From assembly GCA_002451715.1 (NCBI GenBank), contig DKDD01000132.1:1-5213 (forward strand): a stretch of DNA of 5,213 nt. Reading direction: 5' to 3'. Numbering within the stretch: the first letter of the stretch is position 1; each line of letters begins with the position of its first letter. This document shows positions 1-4,476 of this stretch, piece by piece. The translations under genes were made by a program, and so were the position numbers. Under the pieces are notes generated by a model. It was given only the letters and a program-made list of their open reading frames with translations. It did no database searches and was not told where the DNA came from. The stretch is from Ruminococcaceae bacterium UBA6857 (GTDB lineage: Bacteria; Bacillota; Clostridia; Oscillospirales; Acutalibacteraceae).

Positions 1-106
1 CTTTGAAAACAACAAGGTTCACAAGCGTTGTTAAAACGCCGAAGATGACATAGGTCACGGTTTCTTTGTTGACAAGTTTTTTGAAAAGAGTTTTGATTTT
101 TTCCAT
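1..106 (-). CDS. GtrA-like membrane protein, N-terminal fragment (cut by window edge)
   Basis: Only the first 35 codons are present, reading off the left edge of the window. The translation starts MEKIKTLFKKLVNKE and continues into a hydrophobic segment, TYVIFGVLTTLVNLVVF (residues 18-34). A short basic N-terminus followed by a first helix of the type 'xxxFGxLxTLxNxxVF' is typical of GtrA-like proteins. These are small proteins with four membrane helices, implicated in moving lipid-linked sugars (such as undecaprenyl-phosphate-glucose) across the membrane or in supporting cell-surface polysaccharide glycosylation. The ATG at 104-106 is chosen because AAGGAA (115-120, minus strand) lies 8 nt upstream and overlaps the stop codon of the preceding PAP2 gene. 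The gap to that gene is only 12 nt, so the two are almost certainly cotranscribed. Family assignment is from the first helix alone; the remaining three helices are outside the window. Confidence 0.72.
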   Translation of the reverse strand, partial: MEKIKTLFKKLVNKETVTYVIFGVLTTLVNLVVFK

Positions 107-118
107 AGCAACTATTCC

Positions 119-754
119 TTATGCAGCTTTTGCGGCCTTTCTTTTGTCTTTGATTTCTTCGATTTTCTTTTCGATTTTCGGCATTACGATCGGATAAAGC
201 TTGTTTACGATGAGAACACCGATGAGCGCATAGATAATTCCCGCAAGTGCGCCGAAAAGAACATCGGTGCAATAATGAACTTCAACATAAATGCGCGAAA
301 AGCCCATGACGGCGGCAAAAAGCGTGAGCGGTATGCCGAACTTTCTGTCGTACCAAAGAAGCGCAACACCCGCGGCAAAAGCCGACGAAGTGTGACCGGA
401 CGGGAAAGAATAGCTTGTCGGCCTTGAAACAAGTTCGGGGAACTTATAAACTTCGTGCCACCAGGAATAGACGGTCGGGTCAAGATTGAACGGACGCGGA
501 CGGGCAAAAATCGACTTCAAAATCAAATTGTTGCCGACTTCCATAACAAGAAGCGCAACAATGATTGCGACACCTGCTTTGCGGTATTTTTTTGTGCAAA
601 GAAGCGCAAGCGCAACCGCAATGAAAATTATTCCGCCCTCCCCGAGCGATGTGATGATCACCATCAGCTTATCAAGAAAGCCGCCGTGAATGGTCTGTAC
701 CCACTGAAAGACCGAAAGGTCAAAGTGCAGGAACGGATCGAACAATGATTGCAT
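119..754 (-). CDS. PAP2-superfamily membrane phosphatase
   Basis: The 211-residue product carries all three motifs of the PAP2 (type 2 phosphatidic acid phosphatase) superfamily: K80-x6-R87-P88, P118-S-G-H121, and S153-R154-x5-H160-x3-D164. H121 and H160 would be the catalytic acid/base and the phospho-histidine nucleophile, and H160 pairs with D164. About five or six hydrophobic segments are visible (near 30-52, 59-79, 122-134, 140-152, 165-185), so it is an integral membrane protein whose motifs face one side. The C-terminus (193-211) is a lysine-rich, probably cytoplasmic tail. Likely substrates are lipid phosphates or diphosphates, such as undecaprenyl diphosphate (BcrC-like) or phosphatidylglycerol phosphate; the sequence alone does not decide which. 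The ATG is supported by AAAGGAAG 8 nt upstream (763-770). The following gtrA-like gene suggests a role in lipid-carrier turnover at the envelope, which is inference. Confidence 0.9.
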   Translation of the reverse strand: MQSLFDPFLHFDLSVFQWVQTIHGGFLDKLMVIITSLGEGGIIFIAVALALLCTKKYRKAGVAIIVALLVMEVGNNLILKSIFARPRPFNLDPTVYSWWHEVYKFPELVSRPTSYSFPSGHTSSAFAAGVALLWYDRKFGIPLTLFAAVMGFSRIYVEVHYCTDVLFGALAGIIYALIGVLIVNKLYPIVMPKIEKKIEEIKDKRKAAKAA

Positions 755-820
755 AATGTTTTCTTCCTTTCTTTTTTTGTGTATGCTTTATTTCAAGCCG
801 CAGGCGCGGCCAAAATACAA

Positions 821-1477
821 TTATAATTCAAAAAGCTTTTTAAGCTGTTTTGCCGCGCGCCCGACGGCAAGAGCGGTGATTTCGTCACCTGCCATGAGAA
901 CGGTGTTACCGCGCGGTATCATAAGCGCACCGGAGCGAATAACATAAATCAGGACGCAATCCGACGGAACTTCAAGTTCCATGACCCGCTTTCCGGATTT
1001 GCTCCAGTTATCGGGAATACAGTATTCGCTGATGACCGCGTTTGAATTGCTGATATCGGCAACAAGTTTTACGTTTGCGCCGTCAATTTCATGCTCAATA
1101 AGACCGGTTATAATCTGGGTTGTGTCAAGAACAATGTCAACACCGAGCCGCTTCATAAGCGCGATATTCTTATGATTGTTGCTTTTTGAAATTGTGCGCT
1201 TGACCGAAAACTGCTTTTTTGCAATTTCGCACGCAATGAGATTATCCTCATCGCGGTCGGTTACGGCGATAAACGCGTCGCTTTTTCCGACACTTGCGGC
1301 GGCAAGCGTTTCAATTCTTGTTCCGTCGCCGCAATAAACTGTGACATCGAGAGCATTTGAAATTCTTTCGCAACGCTTTTTGTCCGAATCAATAATTTTT
1401 ACGATATGGTTTTCTTCAATAAGGCTTTTTGCAAGAAAATAGCCGAGCTGACCTGCGCCGACAATAACAATTTTCAT
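821..1477 (-). CDS. TrkA-like K+ transport regulatory subunit (RCK_N + RCK_C), second of a pair
   Basis: The 218-residue protein is a single-RCK TrkA/KtrA-type regulator, a soluble subunit that binds the cytoplasmic face of a TrkH/KtrB K+ channel and gates it in response to nucleotides. The Rossmann RCK_N domain (about 1-125) has an intact glycine motif G7-A-G-Q-L-G12, an acidic residue at the end of strand 2 (D30), G50-D-G-T53, and the stretch AVTDRDEDNLIAC (71-83) typical of TrkA proteins. Residues 100-114 (NNHKNIALMKRLGVD) match the usual end of RCK_N. RCK_C, the region that in KtrA/KtrC proteins can bind c-di-AMP, runs from about 136 to 208. The start follows AGGAGGG (1484-1490), which overlaps the stop codon of the preceding TrkA paralogue with a 12-nt gap. 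This indicates coupled translation and roughly matched amounts of the two proteins. No membrane partner gene is in the window. Confidence 0.9.
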   Translation of the reverse strand: MKIVIVGAGQLGYFLAKSLIEENHIVKIIDSDKKRCERISNALDVTVYCGDGTRIETLAAASVGKSDAFIAVTDRDEDNLIACEIAKKQFSVKRTISKSNNHKNIALMKRLGVDIVLDTTQIITGLIEHEIDGANVKLVADISNSNAVISEYCIPDNWSKSGKRVMELEVPSDCVLIYVIRSGALMIPRGNTVLMAGDEITALAVGRAAKQLKKLFEL

Positions 1478-1489
1478 TTTGCACCCTCC

Positions 1490-2110
1490 TTAAACCATTG
1501 CGAAAACGAGCATGTCGCCTTCGTCAATCGTGATATGGTCGTGGGAACAAAGCATGAGTTCGCCCGTGTTCTTTTTTTTGACGGCAAAAAGCATTCTTTC
1601 GTCAAGGTTCGGTATTTCATCGACAGAACGGCCGATTTCGCGCTTTTCGGGCTTGCGCATGACAAAATTGACGCTGTTTCCGCCGATGCTGATTGAATCA
1701 ATCTCGTTTGATTCTTCGGTTGCAAGGTTAAAGAGAATATCGCTTTCAAGCCTTGTCGGACATACGGTTTTAAGCCCGAATTTTCTGAAAACAGCTTCTC
1801 TTGACGGATCGAGCACACGAAGATATACGTCATCAAGTCCAAACTCAACTTTGAGCGTTTGAGCGACCATAACGTTCACATTATCTTTTTCCGTCACAAC
1901 AAAAGCCATGTTTGCATTGTCGCAGCCGGCATTTTGAAGAACATCAATATCGGTTTCTACTCCGCAAACTTTAAGCCCCGAAAAATCATCGGAAAGCATT
2001 GAAAAATGTTCTTCGTCGTTATCGACAACAGCAACGTCGTATCCCCTTTCGTCAAGGGCGTTTGCAAGGCGGCTTCCCGTCATTGAGCAGCCGATGATTA
2101 TAATATTCAT
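1490..2110 (-). CDS. TrkA-like K+ transport regulatory subunit, first of a pair, with degenerate nucleotide-binding motifs
   Basis: The 206-residue protein is a single-RCK TrkA-type regulator with RCK_N about 1-125 and RCK_C about 135-206. It looks like the tandem TrkA pairs of Gram-positive bacteria: the segment around 97-119 (YLRVLDPSR, then FGLKTVCPT) is typical of one member of such pairs. Two sites differ from the canonical form. The glycine motif reads G7-C-S-M-T-G12, so the middle glycine of GxGxxG is Ser9. The usual GD(A/G)T is G50-V-E-T53, so the aspartate is Val51. The strand-2 acidic residue D30 is kept. It may therefore bind nucleotide weakly, or bind a different one, and act as the non-sensing partner of its neighbour. 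Its ATG shares one base with the TAA stop of the phosphoesterase gene upstream (TAATG), with GAGGTG (2116-2121) as ribosome binding site. The two are translationally coupled. Confidence 0.87.
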   Translation of the reverse strand: MNIIIIGCSMTGSRLANALDERGYDVAVVDNDEEHFSMLSDDFSGLKVCGVETDIDVLQNAGCDNANMAFVVTEKDNVNVMVAQTLKVEFGLDDVYLRVLDPSREAVFRKFGLKTVCPTRLESDILFNLATEESNEIDSISIGGNSVNFVMRKPEKREIGRSVDEIPNLDERMLFAVKKKNTGELMLCSHDHITIDEGDMLVFAMV

Positions 2111-2586
2111 TATTTCACCTCGTATACGTTTTTGAATTTTACGTCAAAATTACCCTTTTCAAGGGTCAGAACGGCGTAATTCCCGTTGCAAAGAGCACCG
2201 GGATTTATTGCGTAAATTCCTGAATAGGAATCATAAAAGCAGTCGCTTCGGTGGGTATGACCGTAAAGTGCAATATTCGCACGAACGCTTTCGGCTTTTT
2301 CAAGAAGAGGAAGCAAGCTGCGCTTGACGGAAATTGTGTGTCCGTGGCAGGCAATTATTGTGTTGCCCTCAACGTGTTTATAGGCAAAATCATCGAGATC
2401 GCAGGAAAAATCGTTATTCCCGCAAACGGCAACAAAGTTTCGTTCGGGAAAGCTTTGTTTGACCTGTTCAAAATCGCGAGATCCGTCACCGAGGAAGAAA
2501 ACAAGGTTGCAGTCTTTTTCCGTTTCAACCGCGCGAAAAAAGTTTTTTGCATATCCGTGGCTGTCGGACAAAACAAGAGCTTTCAA
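2110..2586 (-). CDS. YfcE/MJ0936-type metallophosphoesterase, TTG start
   Basis: The 158-residue protein is a small single-domain calcineurin-like phosphoesterase of the YfcE/MJ0936 family, cytoplasmic and expected to use two divalent metals (often Mn2+). All metal-ligand motifs are visible: D8-S-H10, G33-D34, G56-N57-N-D59, H81-G-H83 and G109-H110-T-H112. The length is normal for the family, whose members hydrolyse phosphodiesters in vitro but whose natural substrates are mostly unknown. The start is TTG (2584-2586): an in-frame TGA lies directly upstream, the translation MKALVLSDSHG is a complete family N-terminus, and GGTGGTG (2594-2600) sits 7 nt upstream. An ATG at 2588-2590 is out of frame. 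It is the first gene after a clear promoter and is coupled to two TrkA-like genes, so a role alongside K+ regulation is possible but inferred. Confidence 0.9.
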   Translation of the reverse strand: MKALVLSDSHGYAKNFFRAVETEKDCNLVFFLGDGSRDFEQVKQSFPERNFVAVCGNNDFSCDLDDFAYKHVEGNTIIACHGHTISVKRSLLPLLEKAESVRANIALYGHTHRSDCFYDSYSGIYAINPGALCNGNYAVLTLEKGNFDVKFKNVYEVK

Positions 2587-2593
2587 TCATAAT
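2565..2593 (+). promoter_or_regulatory. Possible promoter for the three-gene small-protein operon
   Basis: On the plus strand, CGGACA (2565-2570, 4 of 6 matches to the -35 consensus) and CATAAT (2588-2593, 5 of 6 matches to the -10 consensus) are separated by 17 nt. Transcription would start near 2600 and leave a leader of about 54 nt. The element lies inside the start of the phosphoesterase gene. It is the best pair I can find upstream of 2654, but it is weak. An alternative sigma factor or a promoter further inside the phosphoesterase gene is also possible. Confidence 0.3.
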
Positions 2594-2625
2594 CACCACC
2601 GGTCAAGCATAGATATCATTATGAC

Positions 2626-2654
2626 ATTGTATCACATTACGGGAGGTTTTTCAA
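2626..2654 (-). promoter_or_regulatory. Sigma-A type promoter for the phosphoesterase-trkA-trkA unit
   Basis: On the minus strand there is a -35 hexamer TTGAAA (2649-2654, 5 of 6 matches to TTGACA) and a -10 hexamer TACAAT (2626-2631, 5 of 6 matches to TATAAT), separated by exactly 17 nt. Transcription would start near 2619, giving a leader of about 33 nt before the TTG start and its ribosome binding site. The -35 box overlaps the spacer and first base of the start codon of the divergent plus-strand gene at 2654, so the two units crowd each other. Recognised from hexamers and spacing only. Confidence 0.68.
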
Positions 2655-2893
2655 TGGATAACGAGACAAAAATGAACAGCGAAAAAATAAACGAACTTTT
2701 CAGCAAAGCAAAAGAGAAAGAAAAAGGCGGTGTTCTTGACGTCGGTTCTTTTATTGACGAAAATCTTTCGCCGCAGGACGCGGAAAAACTTAAAGACGCG
2801 ATGAAAAACCCGGCACTTATCAAGTCGATTCTTTCTTCACCGCAGGCACAAAAATTTTTTGAAAAATTTTCCGACAAGGGTAAAAACTCATGA
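2654..2893 (+). CDS. Small helical hypothetical protein, first gene of three-gene operon
   Basis: I do not recognise this 79-residue protein. It is hydrophilic and lysine/glutamate-rich with no membrane segment or signal peptide, so probably cytoplasmic. Residues 1-25 are strongly charged and likely helical. A short sequence VLDVGSFIDE (27-36) is followed by two probable helices: one starting at L38-S-P-Q-D42 and one containing I56-K-S-I-L-S-S62, which continues as PQAQKFFEKF (63-72). The ATG at 2654 is chosen over an in-frame upstream extension because GGGAGG (2641-2646) sits 7 nt upstream; the extension would run antisense through the phosphoesterase gene. The stop overlaps the next start (ATGA, 4-nt overlap), so the products of the first two genes are probably made together. 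It shares a short motif (LSxxDxExLK and IxxILSS) with the next protein. Confidence 0.8.
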   Translation: MDNETKMNSEKINELFSKAKEKEKGGVLDVGSFIDENLSPQDAEKLKDAMKNPALIKSILSSPQAQKFFEKFSDKGKNS

Positions 2894-3249
2894 ATTTTGA
2901 CAACATAAACATGGAAGACATTTCGCAGATTCTTTCTTCTTTGAGCGACGACGACGTTGAACAGCTTAAAAACGTTGCGGCGTCGTTTTTTCCGGGCGGA
3001 GAAAAGGAACAGCCGAAAGAAAACAAACCGCCGAAAAACGAAACGGAACAGCTTGACTTTGAAAGCATGAAAAAAATCATGAACATTTTAAAGCTTCTTA
3101 AAAGCGACGTTCACGACCCGCGTTGCGACCTTCTTTATGCGCTCAAGCCGATGCTGAAAGAAAAGCGGCGCGAAAAAGTTGACCAGGCGGCAAAAATGCT
3201 TCAGCTTCTTTCGGTTCTTCCGAAACTTCGGGAGCTTGACAATCAATGA
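2890..3249 (+). CDS. Hypothetical two-part helical protein, second gene of three-gene operon
   Basis: The function of this 119-residue protein is unknown to me. Three regions can be seen. Residues 1-35 are helical and acidic, with I11-S-Q-I-L-S-S17 and L18-S-D-D-D22-V-E-Q-L-K27, ending in SFFPGG (32-37). Residues 38-53 are a polar Lys/Glu/Pro/Asn linker, probably disordered. Residues 54-118 form a compact helical domain: a helix at 57-70, then D76-P-R-C-D-L-L-Y-A-L-K-P (76-87), then a long helix KRREKVDQAAKMLQLLSVL (92-110). The pattern of leucines and charges looks conserved and amphipathic, but the domain is too small and polar to be a membrane protein. It overlaps the upstream gene by 4 nt (ATGA), with AAGGGT (2876-2881) as a modest ribosome binding site. 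Nothing marks it as catalytic; a scaffold or binding role is more likely. Confidence 0.82.
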   Translation: MNFDNINMEDISQILSSLSDDDVEQLKNVAASFFPGGEKEQPKENKPPKNETEQLDFESMKKIMNILKLLKSDVHDPRCDLLYALKPMLKEKRREKVDQAAKMLQLLSVLPKLRELDNQ

Positions 3250-3258
3250 GGTGGCAAC

Positions 3259-3654
3259 ATGGCACAGGGGTATTCACAGGAAGACTTTGCAAAAATGCAG
3301 CAGCAGGCAATTAACCGCGTTCGAGAAATGCAACGGCAGTCAAAAATAAACGAGACGAAAGGCGAACGGATTTTTCGCGAAGAGTCAAAAAGCATACCCG
3401 ACGAAAAGCGCGAAGAAAGCCAAACCGTGCCGCACGAAAAACCGCCGGAGCGCATTTTTGAACCGGAGAGAAAAGAAACTTTTCGCTCTCCCCCGCCGAT
3501 AACGCGCGTTCACACGGGAAAAAGCAGACCTGCGGTTTCATCATTTCTTGAAATGGACAGCGACGTTGCGCTGATTTTGCCGCTGCTTCTTCTTTTGCAG
3601 CGCGACGGTGCAGACGAAATGCTGATTCTTGCTTTGCTTTACATTATGGCATGA
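3259..3654 (+). CDS. Hypothetical protein with C-terminal hydrophobic hairpin, third gene of three-gene operon
   Basis: I do not recognise this 131-residue protein. The N-terminus (5-30) looks like an amphipathic, glutamine-rich helix. Residues 31-92 are highly charged and Pro-rich, probably disordered, with ERIF at 36-39 and again at 64-67, each followed by a charged residue. The last 35 residues change character: acidic EMDSD (98-102), hydrophobic VALILPLLLLL (103-113), polar turn QRDGADE (114-120), hydrophobic MLILALLYIMA (121-131). Each arm is 11 residues, too short to cross a membrane as a helix. They could form a hairpin dipping into the membrane or a leucine-rich helix pair for protein contact. 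The start follows AGGTGG (3249-3254), overlapping the previous stop with a 9-nt gap, so it belongs to the same operon. A terminator follows at once. Confidence 0.82.
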   Translation: MAQGYSQEDFAKMQQQAINRVREMQRQSKINETKGERIFREESKSIPDEKREESQTVPHEKPPERIFEPERKETFRSPPPITRVHTGKSRPAVSSFLEMDSDVALILPLLLLLQRDGADEMLILALLYIMA

Positions 3655-3657
3655 GAC

Positions 3658-3711
3658 AAAAAAGAGGCTGCCGTAAGCAGAAAGTTCTGCTTGCGGCAGC
3701 CTTTGTTTTTT
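3658..3711. terminator. Bidirectional intrinsic terminator between convergent genes
   Basis: An inverted repeat with arms 3665-3682 and 3685-3702 forms an 18-bp stem around a 2-nt loop (AG, opening to a larger loop in practice). It is flanked on the right by TTTGTTTTTT (3702-3711) and on the left by six A residues (3658-3663), giving a U-tract in both directions. The only imperfect pair is T3674/G3693. It is a tolerated U-G wobble in plus-strand RNA but an A-C mismatch in minus-strand RNA, so the hairpin fits the three-gene operon best. It also sits directly after the stop of the convergent yhhN-like gene. Confidence 0.93.
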
Positions 3712-3712
3712 C

Positions 3713-4411
3713 TTATGCGAGAACCGGAAGAAGAATGACCGAAAGAGCAATAAGATACTGACCGAGATAATATGTAACGTGGTTGAGAATGAAATTGATT
3801 GGTGTATTTTTGCCCTCCCCGAAATACATCGGAGACAAAATGAGGTCGGAAAGAAGGAAGAATACTCCGCCGGCGGCAAAAGCAATGAATGCCTTTTCGC
3901 CCGTTACAACGGCGCAAACAACGGCAGTAGCCGCCATGAACGCAAGAATAAAGCCGTAAATGGTTACAATGAGCTTATATTCGCCGAAATTTTGTTTCAT
4001 CGGTTTTTCAAGAAGAAGATTGCCGACGGCAACAACAACGCCTGCGGCGGCAGGAATCAAAAGCAGTTTAAGGTCAAGCCCTGCGGCGCGAACCATGGCC
4101 GGAATATAGAAAAGATGACCGATTCCGAACGAAATGAAGCCGGCATAAAGATACGGCTTTTTATCGTTCGGATAGACCCACTTTTGGTCAAGATAGATAT
4201 CGCCGAGCATTCCGAAAGCAAGTCCGACAATGATAAGCGCACCGTATTCAACACGGGTTTTATTGCTCAAAAGGCCGACAACGGCGGTGAGAATGAAAAA
4301 GATACTGACGGTATTTTTGAGGAACACGCCGCCGACGCTTCTTTTGTCTTTACACTTCATGATGAAAGCGATGAGGAACACAAGTCCCAAAGAAATTGTT
4401 ACATAAATCAT
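3713..4411 (-). CDS. YhhN/TMEM86-family membrane protein (lysoplasmalogenase-like)
   Basis: The 232-residue protein is almost entirely hydrophobic with about eight membrane segments, the layout of the YhhN family. Family-type motifs can be seen in order: G67-M-L-G-D71-x3-D75, F95-G-I-G-H99-L-F-Y102, G182-V-F-F-L-L-S-D189-L-I-L, and Y214-Y-L-G-Q-Y-L-I-A222. The conserved aspartates and histidine lie at helix ends and could form the active site. Animal TMEM86 proteins and some bacterial relatives cleave the vinyl-ether bond of lysoplasmalogens; plasmalogens occur in many anaerobic clostridia, so this activity is plausible here but unproven. The ATG follows AAGGA (4422-4426) at 10 nt. It lies 65 nt downstream of the symporter gene, beyond that gene's terminator, and no clear promoter of its own is visible in the gap. 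It converges on the three-gene operon. Confidence 0.83.
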   Translation of the reverse strand: MIYVTISLGLVFLIAFIMKCKDKRSVGGVFLKNTVSIFFILTAVVGLLSNKTRVEYGALIIVGLAFGMLGDIYLDQKWVYPNDKKPYLYAGFISFGIGHLFYIPAMVRAAGLDLKLLLIPAAAGVVVAVGNLLLEKPMKQNFGEYKLIVTIYGFILAFMAATAVVCAVVTGEKAFIAFAAGGVFFLLSDLILSPMYFGEGKNTPINFILNHVTYYLGQYLIALSVILLPVLA

Positions 4412-4437
4412 TTTTTACACGTCCTTCACTTTTTTTC

Positions 4438-4470
4438 AAAAAAGAGCGGCGAAATAGGTTCACCGCTCTT
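4438..4470 (-). terminator. Intrinsic terminator after the symporter gene
   Basis: On the minus strand a 12-bp stem (4459-4470 with 4442-4453) closes a 5-nt loop and runs into six U residues (4438-4443, partly inside the stem). The only irregular pair is a U-G wobble in minus-strand RNA (A4462/C4450 on the plus strand, which would be a mismatch there). The element is therefore built for the minus strand. It begins 6 nt after the stop of the symporter gene and lies within the leader of the yhhN-like gene. Confidence 0.88.
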
Positions 4471-4476
4471 ATAAAA

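Noticed and set aside
796..810. Small GC-rich inverted repeat (GCCGC/GCGGC) between the trkA-like and PAP2 genes
   Set aside because: Only 5-6 bp of stem and no U-tract after it on the minus strand, so not a credible terminator.
820..825. Perfect TATAAT on the minus strand over the stop of the second trkA-like gene, upstream of the PAP2 gene
   Set aside because: No -35-like hexamer is found at 15 to 18 nt upstream and there is no extended -10 TG, so it is probably chance in an AT-rich gene end. It would be worth revisiting if PAP2 proves to be transcribed separately.
205..1848. Other antisense or shifted open frames across the PAP2 and trkA-like genes
   Set aside because: No family motifs, no ribosome binding sites, and each lies fully within a well-supported minus-strand gene.
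2622..2634. TGACATTGTATCA, an operator-like partial palindrome over the minus-strand -10 box
   Set aside because: Two of the six symmetric pairs fail and no second copy is seen, so there is not enough to call a binding site.
2459..2653. In-frame upstream extension of the first small gene to an ATG at 2459
   Set aside because: The extension runs antisense through the phosphoesterase coding region and has no ribosome binding site advantage; GGGAGG 7 nt before the ATG at 2654 decides the start.
3274..3297. SxxDxxK at the start of the third small protein (S6, D9, K12) as a third copy of the motif shared by the first two
   Set aside because: Only the general helix-cap pattern matches; the LS and ExLK parts are missing.
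3779..4474. Long plus-strand open frame of 231 codons opposite the yhhN-like gene
   Set aside because: The translation is a low-complexity polar sequence mirroring the hydrophobic codons on the other strand, while the minus-strand frame has clear YhhN family motifs and a ribosome binding site.
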